Positions 1 through 7,082 are shown, counted from the stretch's first letter. The stretch: 8,310 nucleotides of DNA from Gemmatimonadota bacterium (GCA_016880225.1 JAEHDT010000117.1:1-8310), one strand, 5' to 3'. Program-made: numbers and translations. The notes: a model not told the origin generated them from the sequence alone.

Positions 1-455
1 GCCAGCACATCCTCGCCGACACGGCGCGGTTCGACGCGGCGCTTCGGGAGTACATCCGGCGCTGGGCCTACAAACACCCCACTCCGGCGGACTTCTTCCG
101 CACCATGGAGGACGCGCTGGGGGAAGACCTGTCGTGGTTCTGGCGCGGCTGGTTCTACCGAACCGACGTCGTCGACCTCGCCGTGGATTCGAGTGTGACG
201 CGCAGCGACTCGAGCGGCGTCACGGTGCAGGTGTTCCTCGCGAGCCCCGGCGGGCTCCCGATGCCGGTCGACCTCCGGCTGACCTTCGCCGACAGCACGG
301 TGGAGAACGCGCGCCTGCCGGTCGAGATCTGGTTTCTGGGAAACCACTACACCTGGGTGCGGAAAGTCCCGGCGGCGGTGGTGAAGGTCGAGATCGATCC
401 GGGGCAGAATTTCCCGGACGTGCGGCGGGACAACAACGTGTGGGTGAAGCCCTAG
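1..455 (+). CDS. M1-family metallopeptidase, C-terminal fragment
   Basis: The reading frame is open from position 3 to a TAG at 453-455, giving the last 150 residues of a larger protein whose start lies outside the window. The segment has the look of the end of an M1 (gluzincin aminopeptidase) catalytic region: a helical stretch with REYIRRWAYKHPTPADFFRT, then EDLSWFWRGWFY, followed by a beta-rich tail (about residues 55-150) ending in NNVWVKP. The HEXXH zinc site and the GxMEN exopeptidase motif would lie upstream and cannot be checked. M1 enzymes remove N-terminal residues from peptides; in this protein style they are usually exported, but no signal peptide is visible here. The stop overlaps the stop of the converging membrane-protein gene. 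The alternative is a non-catalytic M1-like protein. Family call fairly sure, activity unknown. Confidence 0.8.
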   Translation, partial: QHILADTARFDAALREYIRRWAYKHPTPADFFRTMEDALGEDLSWFWRGWFYRTDVVDLAVDSSVTRSDSSGVTVQVFLASPGGLPMPVDLRLTFADSTVENARLPVEIWFLGNHYTWVRKVPAAVVKVEIDPGQNFPDVRRDNNVWVKP

Positions 456-832
456 GGCGTTGTCTCCCGGCGTCGCGTCACCAGCTCGAGCACGACGAGA
501 AACACACCGCCCCACAAGAGACCGGGCAGCTCGGCCAGCTCCCGGCCGTAGCGGATCCACAGCCAGCGAGCCATCACGTAGCACCACAGGCCTCCCGCGA
601 ACCACCCCGCCACCCGCACCACGGGTCCCACCCCGGTGCGGATGTCCGGCAGGGCAACCAGCACCCGGTCCACGTAGGGCGCGAGGAAGGTGAAGCAGAA
701 CGCCACGGTGAACACGTCCACGAAGTCGGACGCAAGCGACCCGTGGCGCGGCAGCGTGGCGAGCAGTACAACGCCGACGATGGCCGCCGCGACCGTGCTG
801 CGCTGGACCGTCTTCCAGAACGGCTCGCCCAC
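452..832 (-). CDS. Small four-helix membrane protein of unknown function
   Basis: A 126-residue protein that I do not recognise. Hydrophobic segments lie at about residues 12-28, 37-53, 70-93 and 101-118, so it is probably an inner-membrane protein with four helices and a basic C-terminal tail (TRRRETTP). The start chosen is a GTG whose first base is the last base of the S9 peptidase TAG (sequence TAGTG). A G-rich stretch about 8 bases upstream can act as a weak ribosome-binding site. No ATG occurs in this frame between the S9 stop and the hydrophobic core. It is the last gene of a three-gene unit and probably depends on translation of the peptidase gene. Its TAG overlaps the TAG of the converging M1 gene inside a 10-base palindrome. 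Hydrophobicity and the one-base junction support a real gene; function is unknown. Confidence 0.72.
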   Translation of the reverse strand: MGEPFWKTVQRSTVAAAIVGVVLLATLPRHGSLASDFVDVFTVAFCFTFLAPYVDRVLVALPDIRTGVGPVVRVAGWFAGGLWCYVMARWLWIRYGRELAELPGLLWGGVFLVVLELVTRRRETTP

Positions 833-2871
833 TAGCGAGCCCCCGTGGGCGCCGGCTTCAGATACTGGTCCAGCCAGTCGAGCACTGTGCCCCACCACAG
901 CCGGCGGTTGCGGGGTCGGGTGACGAAGTGCCCCTCGTCGGGGAAGTACAGGAACTTGGCCGGCACGCCCAGCACTTTGGCGGCGGTGAACGCCTGATAG
1001 CCCTCCGAGAGGTCCACGCGATAATCGAGCTGCGAGTGCACGATCAAGATCGGCGACTTCCAATTCTTGACGAAATTGAGCGGCGACCACTTCTCGTACA
1101 GCGCGCGGTTGGCGTACGGCGTCCCGCCGAACTCCCAGTTCGGGAACCACAGCTCTTCGGTGCTGCCCGCCATGCTCACCGGATTGAACACGCCGTCGTG
1201 TGCCACCAGCGCCCTGAAGCGGGTGGTGTGCCCGGCCAGCCAATAGATCATGTACCCGCCGTACGACGCGCCCGCCGCGCCCATGCGCGTCGAGTCCACG
1301 TACGGCAGTCGCGCGACGGCGTCGAGCCCCTTCATCACGTCCTCGAAGGGGTAATCGCCCCAATGCTGCGAGATGGCGTCGGTGAACTTCTGGCCGTAGC
1401 CGGTCGAGCCGTGGAAGTTGACCGCGGCCACGACGTAGCCACGCGCCGCGAACATCTGGTAGTTCCAGCGCGAGTGCCAGTTGTCGTCCCAGGCGCCCTG
1501 CGGCCCGCCGTGCACGAGGTAGACGAGCGGATACCTGCGCCCGGGCTCGAAACCCGGCGGCTTCAGGATCCAGCCGTGCACCGAGTCGCCGAGCGCGCCC
1601 ACGAAGCCGTATTCCTCGAGCGGGTTGAGCGCGAGCCGCGCCACGATGTCGTCGGTGTGATGCGACAGTTGCCGTCCGGCGGCCCACACCTCCGCCGGCT
1701 GGGTGTTGCTCTGGTGCAGGTAGACGAGCGTCTTGCCGTCCGGGGCGACGGCGACGCTGGTGTTGACGCCGCCGGAGACGGCGACGGAGCGGCGGAACGA
1801 CGGTATGTCGATGCGGTAGATGTTGTCGCGCCCACGCTCCTCGACGACGGCGTAGATGCAGCGCGAGTCCGGACACCACGTGTACGAGCCCACCGACAGC
1901 GTCCACCCCGCCGTCGCCTCGGTCGGGCTGACGCCCTCGGTCCGTCCCTCGTTCCGGCGCAGCAGCATCAGCCGCAACCGATCCGCCTCGAACCCGGGCC
2001 GCTCCATCGAGAGATACGCGAGCCACTTGCCGTCCGGCGAGTAGCGCGGGGTGTTGTCGGCGCCGCGGTTGGTGGTGAGGGCGCGCATGCCCGAGCCGTC
2101 GGGGCCCATGACGAACAAATCGACGTTCGTGTTGTCGGCCACCGTCGCGTCGCCGTGCATCGCGACCGCGACTTCCTTGCCGTCCGGCGCCACGCTCACG
2201 TCACCGTCACCCGCGGTGGCGATGGCCGGAACGTCGTGGTCGAGCGGCGTCACGTCCCGGGCGGCCCCGCCCGCCAACGGGACCGCGAAGAGGTGCTGTC
2301 GCTTGCCGGCCCGCCAGTCGTCCCAGTGGCGCCACATCAGGTCCATCCACAAGCGCGCGTCCGTGGGGAAGTCGCCGTTGCGCCGGTCGATCTCCTGCTC
2401 CGCGGGCCACTTGATGTCGCTCGTCACGAGGAGCCCCGTGCCGTCGGGGAGCCACACCGGGTCGAACACGCCGTCCGTTAGACTCGTGAGCCGGCGCGCT
2501 TCCCCACCGGCGAGCGGCAGCACCCACAGCTGGGCACCGCTCTCCCGCGTGGAGACGAACGCCAGCGTCCGGCCGTCGGGCGACCAGCGCGGCTGGCGGT
2601 CGGAGCCCGGACCGGCGGTGAGCTGGCGGGTCTCGCGGCCCGCGACGTCGGCGAGCCAGATGCGCGTCGTGCCGCGGTTGTCTTTGAGCGAGTACTCGGT
2701 CACCGTGTACGCGGCCCACTTGCCGTCGGGCGAGAGTTGCGGATCGCCCACCACCTTCAGGGCCAGATAGTCGTCGATCGTGATGGCTCGCTGCTGGGCG
2801 AGTCCGGGGCGAGGGAAGAGCGAAGCGGGCAGGGTGAGAACCGCAAGCACGAGCAGGAAGCGTAGCGTCAT
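832..2871 (-). CDS. Exported S9-family serine peptidase (prolyl oligopeptidase / acylaminoacyl-peptidase type)
   Basis: A full-length 679-residue serine peptidase. Residues 1-26 look like a signal peptide (hydrophobic core FLLVLAVLTLPASL, ending GLAQ), so it should act in the periplasm or outside the cell. Residues about 30-400 carry PD40/WD40-like beta-propeller repeats, seen as recurring xPDGK motifs (48-51, 98-101, 142-144, 229-232, 279-282, 377-380). The alpha/beta-hydrolase domain follows: oxyanion HGGP at 454-457, nucleophile Ser536 in GASYGG, Asp616 in HSQLDYRV and His648 in DEGH, a complete triad. Members of this family cleave short peptides, often after proline or at blocked N-termini; the exact specificity cannot be read. 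The ATG has no clear Shine-Dalgarno and lies one base after the stop of the upstream 87-aa gene (TGAAATG), suggesting coupled translation. Length fits the family. Confidence 0.93.
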   Translation of the reverse strand: MTLRFLLVLAVLTLPASLFPRPGLAQQRAITIDDYLALKVVGDPQLSPDGKWAAYTVTEYSLKDNRGTTRIWLADVAGRETRQLTAGPGSDRQPRWSPDGRTLAFVSTRESGAQLWVLPLAGGEARRLTSLTDGVFDPVWLPDGTGLLVTSDIKWPAEQEIDRRNGDFPTDARLWMDLMWRHWDDWRAGKRQHLFAVPLAGGAARDVTPLDHDVPAIATAGDGDVSVAPDGKEVAVAMHGDATVADNTNVDLFVMGPDGSGMRALTTNRGADNTPRYSPDGKWLAYLSMERPGFEADRLRLMLLRRNEGRTEGVSPTEATAGWTLSVGSYTWCPDSRCIYAVVEERGRDNIYRIDIPSFRRSVAVSGGVNTSVAVAPDGKTLVYLHQSNTQPAEVWAAGRQLSHHTDDIVARLALNPLEEYGFVGALGDSVHGWILKPPGFEPGRRYPLVYLVHGGPQGAWDDNWHSRWNYQMFAARGYVVAAVNFHGSTGYGQKFTDAISQHWGDYPFEDVMKGLDAVARLPYVDSTRMGAAGASYGGYMIYWLAGHTTRFRALVAHDGVFNPVSMAGSTEELWFPNWEFGGTPYANRALYEKWSPLNFVKNWKSPILIVHSQLDYRVDLSEGYQAFTAAKVLGVPAKFLYFPDEGHFVTRPRNRRLWWGTVLDWLDQYLKPAPTGAR

Positions 2872-2872
2872 T

Positions 2873-3136
2873 TCAGTAGTCCGGATGCGTGAGAATGGCC
2901 TTCACGAGGTCGTCGAAGATGCGCGATTCGGGCGTCACCGCGCCACTCGCGTCACTGTGCACGTTCCAGGCGCACAGCTCGTTCAAGGCCGTCGCCTCCT
3001 CGTAGGTCAGGTGCAGCACGTAGCCGTCGCCGCCCCCCGAGGGCGTCGCGCCGTCCAGCACCTTCGTCAAGACGTCGGGGAGGTGGCGTGCCCCCCGGAC
3101 GGCGTCGAATTGCGCGCGGCTGACCGTGAGGTCCAT
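2873..3136 (-). CDS. Unrecognised 87-aa protein, first gene of the S9 peptidase unit
   Basis: An 87-residue protein I do not recognise. It is soluble and mixed charge, with no signal peptide or membrane segment. A glycine-rich turn (SGGGDG, residues 33-38) precedes a probable strand and helix (YVLHLTYEEATALNELCAW), and a second helix with ILTHPDY closes the protein. The ATG at 3136-3134 is preceded by AAGGGAG, three bases away, a short but usable spacing. The frame stays open further upstream (to about 3454), but that part is antisense to fabH and was not included. The stop is one base from the S9 peptidase ATG, so the two are almost certainly co-transcribed and the small gene may drive peptidase translation. 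The lack of an export signal argues that it does not bind the exported peptidase directly. Confidence 0.72.
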   Translation of the reverse strand: MDLTVSRAQFDAVRGARHLPDVLTKVLDGATPSGGGDGYVLHLTYEEATALNELCAWNVHSDASGAVTPESRIFDDLVKAILTHPDY

Positions 3137-3175
3137 GAACTCCCTTGCTTTGGCGGGTCCGGAGCGAAATCTTCT

Positions 3176-3193
3176 CCCCTGCCCCCCCTTCCC
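3176..3193 (-). promoter_or_regulatory. G-quadruplex-type motif in the divergent gap
   Basis: The minus strand reads GGGAAGGGGGGGCAGGGG, which fits four runs of at least three G separated by loops of 1-2 bases. On the plus strand the same stretch is a pyrimidine tract (3170-3193 with a single G) ending two bases before the fabH ribosome-binding site. It lies in the 70-base gap between the 87-aa gene and fabH. It may fold as DNA, or as RNA in the 5' leader of the S9 unit if that transcript starts far enough upstream. As a pyrimidine-rich leader it might instead simply keep the fabH start region unstructured. The motif is seen directly; any function is inference. Confidence 0.4.
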
Positions 3194-3195
3194 GC

Positions 3196-3200
3196 AAGGA
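3196..3200 (+). promoter_or_regulatory. Ribosome-binding site deciding the fabH start
   Basis: AAGGA sits six bases before the ATG at 3207. This decides the start, because the same frame is also open upstream (GTG at 3126, ATG at 3135) through sequence that does not resemble FabH. The protein beginning at 3207 (MSRTEFIATGFHVPERVVTN) matches a normal FabH N-terminus. Confidence 0.75.
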
Positions 3201-3206
3201 AGAGCG

Positions 3207-4202
3207 ATGTCGCGCACCGAGTTCATCGCCACCGGATTCCACGTGCCTGAGCGGGTCGTCACCAACGACGACCTCGCGCGGATGATGGACACCTCGGACG
3301 AATGGATCGTCCAGCGCTCGGGGATCAAGACGCGGCACTGGGTGTCGGAGGGCGAGACCGGCGTCACGCTGGCGCGCCAGGCGGCGCTGCAGGCGCTCGC
3401 GAAGGCAGGCATGAAGCCGGGTGAGCTGGATTGCATCGTGTACTGCACGTGCACGCCCGATCACTTCGAGCCCGGCAACGGCGTCTTCCTCCAGCGCGAG
3501 CTCGGCGTGCGCGATATTCCGGCGCTCGACGTGCGCAACCAGTGCTCCGGGTTCATCTACGGGCTCTCCGTGGCCGACGCCTGGATCAAGAGCGGCCAGT
3601 ACCGCCGCGTGCTGCTGGTTGGGGCCGAGGTCCACTCGCGCGGGCTCGACAAGACCACGCGCGGCCGGGACACGGCCGTGCTGTTCGGCGACGGGGCGGG
3701 CGCCGTGATCCTCGGCCCCACCGACGAGGACAGCCGCGGCATCCTCTCGACCCACCTGTACGCCGACGGCCGCCACGCCGAAAAGCTGTGGGTCGACGCG
3801 CCCGGCCTGGCGCACGATCCCTACATCAGCGAGGAGCTGCTCGCGCAGGGAAAGCATCGTGCGGTAATGGAAGGAAAAGAGGTGTTCAAGTACGCCTCGG
3901 TGCTGATGCCGCAGTCGGTGGCGACGGCGCTCAAAGCGAACGGCCTCACACCGGCCGACATCACCCTGCTCGTGCCGCATCAGGCGAACCTGCGGATCAT
4001 CGAGATGGTGCAGAAGTCTGTCGGCCTGCGCGACGACCAGGTGTACGCGAACATCGAGAAGTACGGCAACACCACCGCCGCCTCGATCCCGATCGCACTG
4101 CACGAGGCGCTGTGCGAGGGCCGGCTCAAGCGGGGGGACGTGCTGGTTCTCACCGCGTTCGGCTCGGGCTTCACCTGGGCGAGCGCGGCGGTGCGCTGGT
4201 AG
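3207..4202 (+). CDS. fabH: Beta-ketoacyl-ACP synthase III (FabH type)
   Basis: A complete 331-residue FabH-family condensing enzyme, which in type II fatty-acid synthesis joins an acyl-CoA primer to malonyl-ACP in the cytoplasm. The family triad is intact: Cys113 in NQCSGF, His258 in VPHQAN and Asn288 in YGNTTAAS. Also present are DEWIVQRSGI (31-40), GDGAGAVIL (161-169), MEGKEVFKYA (221-230) and the C-terminal AFGSGFTW, where the usual second Gly of GGG/GAG is Ser. Length is normal. No other fatty-acid genes (plsX, fabD, fabG, acpP) lie nearby; the neighbours are peptidase genes, so this may be a stand-alone or secondary copy. A related role in specialised acyl transfer or starter-unit selection cannot be excluded. 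The gene converges on the M16 pair with only three bases between the stop codons. Confidence 0.93.
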   Translation: MSRTEFIATGFHVPERVVTNDDLARMMDTSDEWIVQRSGIKTRHWVSEGETGVTLARQAALQALAKAGMKPGELDCIVYCTCTPDHFEPGNGVFLQRELGVRDIPALDVRNQCSGFIYGLSVADAWIKSGQYRRVLLVGAEVHSRGLDKTTRGRDTAVLFGDGAGAVILGPTDEDSRGILSTHLYADGRHAEKLWVDAPGLAHDPYISEELLAQGKHRAVMEGKEVFKYASVLMPQSVATALKANGLTPADITLLVPHQANLRIIEMVQKSVGLRDDQVYANIEKYGNTTAASIPIALHEALCEGRLKRGDVLVLTAFGSGFTWASAAVRW

Positions 4203-4215
4203 CGCCTACGGGCGC
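4202..4215 (+). terminator. GC hairpin with UACG tetraloop at the fabH/M16 convergent junction
   Basis: GCGCC-TACG-GGCGC forms a perfect five-pair all-GC stem closing a four-base loop. Read as fabH mRNA, the loop is C(UACG)G, a member of the exceptionally stable UNCG tetraloop class; on the other strand the loop is CGUA and ordinary. It begins on the last base of the fabH stop and covers the stop of the M16 gene. No U-tract follows, so it is not a classical intrinsic terminator. It may instead mark or protect the 3' end of the fabH transcript. Confidence 0.35.
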
Positions 4216-5696
4216 GCCTCCTGCCCCCACAAGTCCCGGTACACGATCGGTCCCTCGTTCAGCGCCTTGATCCCCGCCTCGATCTGAGCCTTGTCCCCCA
4301 CGACCACGATGTCGAAATGGTCGGGATCGATGTATGCCCTGGCGACCCGCTGCACGTCTGCCGTCGTGACCGCGTTGATCCGCCCGACGTAGCCGTCGAA
4401 GTAGTCGAGCGGCAGGCCGTAAACCACGAGCTCGCGCAGCCGGGCCCCGGCGCCGGCGGTGGTCTCGAAGTCCCCCGGCAGGCCCAACGTGATATACGCC
4501 TTCGCCTTAGCGAGGTCGGCGTCGGAGACAGCCTCGTCGCGGATGCGGCGCAGCTCTTTCAGGAACTCGATCAGCGAGCTGTCGGTCTTCGCGGTCACGA
4601 CCGACGCGCTGGCCGCGAACGGGCCGGGGAGGCGCCACGCCGCGAACTGGGAGAACGCGCCGTAGGTGTAGCCGTGGGTCTCGCGCAGGTTCTGGTTGAG
4701 CCGGGATGTGAACGCGCCGCCCAGGATCGTGTTCAGGGCCTGGAGCGGGTAGTAGTCCGGGTTGGACCGCTGGATTCCGACGTGGCCGATCCGGATCACC
4801 GACTGGGCCGCGCCGGGCTTGTCCACGAGATACACGCTGCGCGCCGTCGGCGCCGGGGCGGTTGCCTGCGGCGCCGCCGCGACCGGGCCGCGCTCCCAGC
4901 CGCCGAACCGCGCGGCGAATAGCCGCCGCGCCTCGTCCGGTGTGATGTCGCCCACGACCAGGACCCGGGTCGCGTTCGGCCGGTAGGACGCCCGATAGAA
5001 CTGCTGCACGCGCTCGCGCGACAGCGCGGTGGTCGACGCCTCGGTGCCGTTGAGGGGACGGCCGTAGGGATGGGCCTGCCCGTACACGATCGCGGGGAAC
5101 GCGATCGCGGCCATCGCCAGGGGGTTGTCCACCAGCTGGACGATCTGGGCACGCCGCAGGTCGCGCTGGCGCGCCACCTCCGAGTCGGCAAAGGTCGGCC
5201 GCAGCACGACGTCGGCGAGCAGGTCGAGCGCCGGCTCGAGACGCCGTCTCGGGACGTGGAGCGACGCCGTCGCGACGTCGTACGTCGCCGCCGTTCCAAG
5301 CTGGGCGCCCAGGAACGCCGCCTCGTCCGCGACTTCCAATGCCCCGCGCCGCCCCGCGCCCTGTTGCAGCATGGCGGCCGTGAACGTCGCGAGCCCCGGC
5401 AGGTCCACGGGATCGCGCGCCGCACCGGCGTCGACCAGCAGCTGCACGTCCACCACGGGCACCTTGTGCATCTCGACCACCGCCAGCGTGAGCCCGTTCA
5501 CCAGCGTGTCGGTGTGCACGGCGGGCAGCTTCAGCGCCGGAGGTGGCGGCAGCGTGGGGGGCTTCGAGCGGTCAATCTGTGCAGACAGCCGGTCGGGCGG
5601 ACTGGCGGTCAGGAGTGCCGCTGCCGCTGCGACAACGACGCCCGCCCGTGCACGTCCGACCACCTGACCGCTCGTCCGCCCGTCCGCCGCCGTCAT
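4206..5696 (-). CDS. M16-family peptidase-like subunit lacking the zinc site (R/Y subunit)
   Basis: A 496-residue M16-family protein with both M16 half-domains (about 60-265 and 285-480) joined by an Ala/Pro-rich linker (270-285). Residues 1-40 form a signal peptide with an arginine-containing n-region, an Ala/Val core (19-31) and the tail SPPDRLSAQ; a proline-rich spacer (46-53) follows. Where active members have HxxEH, this protein has T104-F-T-A-A108, so it cannot bind zinc. The R/Y pair of the C-terminal half is intact (Arg338 and Tyr345 in LRETHGYTYG). In known two-gene M16B proteases this pattern belongs to the partner that helps hold substrate. Its ATG overlaps the TGA of the catalytic gene (ATGA), so the two are co-transcribed and probably made in equal amounts. 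The frame is open upstream inside the catalytic gene, but that extension is not M16-like. Confidence 0.9.
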   Translation of the reverse strand: MTAADGRTSGQVVGRARAGVVVAAAAALLTASPPDRLSAQIDRSKPPTLPPPPALKLPAVHTDTLVNGLTLAVVEMHKVPVVDVQLLVDAGAARDPVDLPGLATFTAAMLQQGAGRRGALEVADEAAFLGAQLGTAATYDVATASLHVPRRRLEPALDLLADVVLRPTFADSEVARQRDLRRAQIVQLVDNPLAMAAIAFPAIVYGQAHPYGRPLNGTEASTTALSRERVQQFYRASYRPNATRVLVVGDITPDEARRLFAARFGGWERGPVAAAPQATAPAPTARSVYLVDKPGAAQSVIRIGHVGIQRSNPDYYPLQALNTILGGAFTSRLNQNLRETHGYTYGAFSQFAAWRLPGPFAASASVVTAKTDSSLIEFLKELRRIRDEAVSDADLAKAKAYITLGLPGDFETTAGAGARLRELVVYGLPLDYFDGYVGRINAVTTADVQRVARAYIDPDHFDIVVVGDKAQIEAGIKALNEGPIVYRDLWGQEARP

Positions 5697-7054
5697 GGTC
5701 TCACCCCCAGCTCCGCCTTCCCCTCCGGGACGACGCTCAGCACCACGCGGTGCGCGCCGGTGAAGTAAGTCTGCACCGCGCGCTGCACTGCGGCTGGGGT
5801 GACTTTCCGGTAGCGGTCCAGGTCCCGCTGGAAGTAATCCGGCGTGCCGACGAAGTAGGTATAGAAGTTGAGCTGATCCGCCTTGCCGTCGGCGCGCTCC
5901 AGGCGGGACAGGAATTGGGCTTCGAAGCCGTTCTGCGCCCGCTCCACTTCGCGCGGGGTCGGCCCGTCCTGCGCCAGGCGCGCCACCTCCTCGTCGATCA
6001 CGCGGGCGAGCTCCGTCAGGTCGTGACCGGGCCGCGCCGTCGCCCACAGCTCGAATTTGCCGTCGAGCCGCCCGCCGTCCTGGAAGGCCACCACATCGGT
6101 CGCGATCTGCAGCTCGTACACGAGGCGCCGGTACAGGCGCGACGAGCGGCCGCCGGCGAGAACGTTCGCCACCACGTCGAGCGTCGCGTCGTCGTCCGCG
6201 AACGCCTTCACCGTGTGCCACACGTCGTACAAACGCGGCACCTGCACGCGGTCCTGGAGCGTCGCGTGCACGTCCGCGTCGAGCCGGACCGCGGGCGGCG
6301 CGCTGCGCGTCACCGCCGGACCGCGCGGGACGTCGCCGAAGTAGCGCTCGGCGAGGCGCCTCGCATCCTGCGCGGTGATGTCCCCCGCGATCGCGAGCGT
6401 CGCGTTGTTGGGCGTGTAGTAGCGGCGGAAGAAGCCGCGCACGTCCTCGAGCGTCGCGGCGGACAGGTCCGCCATCGATCCGATCACGGGCCAGTGATAC
6501 GGGTGCGCGGACGGGTACAGCCGCTCCAAGATGTTCTCCTCCGCGAGCCCGTACGGGCGGTTCTCGTAACTCTGACGCCGCTCGTTCTGCACCACGCCCC
6601 GCTGCAGGTCGACCTTCTCCGCCGTGATGTCCGGCAGGAGGAAGCCCATGCGATCCGAGTCGAGCCACAGCATGAGCGCCAGCGCGTTGCTGGGCCCGAC
6701 TTCGTAATAGTTGGTGCGGTCTTCCGTGGTGGACCCGTTGTTGTCGGCGCCGGCCGCCTCGAGCAGCCGGTCGAACTCGCCCGTCGGCACGTGCTGCGAG
6801 CCCATGAACATGATGTGCTCGAACAGGTGCGCGAAGCCGGTGCGCCCAGGCTGCTCGTCCGATGAGCCGACGTGAAACCAGGTGTTCACCGCCACGACGG
6901 GCACGGAGTGGTCCTCGTGCACGATCACCTGCAGCCCGTTCGGGAGGGTGAACGTCTGGTAGGGGACGCGCAACGACTGGGCGGACAGGCGGACGGGCGG
7001 GCCGGCGGACAAGAGGCCGAGCACGACGGCCGTGGTTGTGGCGATGCGAGGCAT
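5693..7054 (-). CDS. M16-family zinc metallopeptidase, catalytic subunit
   Basis: A 453-residue M16-family protease. Residues 1-26 are a signal peptide (core TTTAVVLGLLSAG, tail PPVRLSAQ), placing it outside the cytoplasm. The inverted zinc motif HxxEH is complete (His76, Glu79, His80 in FAHLFEHIMFMGS), and Glu158 in QNERR lies at about the expected distance for the third ligand. In the C-terminal half, where the family normally has an R...Y pair, the aligned residues are Val312 and Thr319 (SSRLYRRLVYELQIATDV), so substrate gripping appears to be lost here and kept in the downstream partner. M16 enzymes degrade unfolded or short peptides in a closed chamber made of two halves. Of three consecutive ATGs (7060, 7057, 7054) I chose the third, because AGAGGA then lies at a six-base spacing. 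The gene is the first of a two-gene unit with a four-base overlap. Confidence 0.92.
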   Translation of the reverse strand: MPRIATTTAVVLGLLSAGPPVRLSAQSLRVPYQTFTLPNGLQVIVHEDHSVPVVAVNTWFHVGSSDEQPGRTGFAHLFEHIMFMGSQHVPTGEFDRLLEAAGADNNGSTTEDRTNYYEVGPSNALALMLWLDSDRMGFLLPDITAEKVDLQRGVVQNERRQSYENRPYGLAEENILERLYPSAHPYHWPVIGSMADLSAATLEDVRGFFRRYYTPNNATLAIAGDITAQDARRLAERYFGDVPRGPAVTRSAPPAVRLDADVHATLQDRVQVPRLYDVWHTVKAFADDDATLDVVANVLAGGRSSRLYRRLVYELQIATDVVAFQDGGRLDGKFELWATARPGHDLTELARVIDEEVARLAQDGPTPREVERAQNGFEAQFLSRLERADGKADQLNFYTYFVGTPDYFQRDLDRYRKVTPAAVQRAVQTYFTGAHRVVLSVVPEGKAELGVRP

Positions 7055-7060
7055 CATCAT

Positions 7061-7066
7061 TCCTCT
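7061..7066 (-). promoter_or_regulatory. Ribosome-binding site before a triple ATG
   Basis: AGAGGA on the minus strand directly abuts three tandem ATG codons. Spacing is 0, 3 and 6 bases to the first, second and third ATG. Only the third has a normal spacing, which sets the start of the catalytic M16 gene at 7054. Confidence 0.6.
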
Positions 7067-7082
7067 GATTCGCGCGGATGAC

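Noticed and set aside
134..835. Plus-strand open frame running past the M1 stop into the next gene.
   Set aside because: Shadow frame: Arg/Pro-rich and overlapping two better-supported genes on both strands.
928..2481. Long plus-strand open frame of 517 codons opposite the S9 peptidase.
   Set aside because: Arg/His/Val-rich composition with no domain, typical of a shadow frame in GC-rich DNA; the minus strand encodes a peptidase with complete motifs.
1730..2730. Repeated CTTGCCGTCCGG-like DNA word, a possible dispersed repeat.
   Set aside because: Each copy falls in the S9 gene and encodes the PDGK turn of a beta-propeller repeat, so the protein explains it.
3137..3454. Longer start for the 87-aa gene.
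   Set aside because: The added part is antisense to fabH, and a ribosome-binding site precedes the ATG at 3136.
5697..6668. Upstream extension of the zinc-less M16 gene, and so a possible fusion.
   Set aside because: The extension is low-complexity Arg/Gly/Ala sequence out of frame with the catalytic M16 gene; a signal peptide begins at the ATG at 5696.
5543..6865. Plus-strand open frame of 440 codons opposite both M16 genes.
   Set aside because: No recognisable domain or ribosome-binding site; it spans the junction of two clear M16 genes on the other strand.
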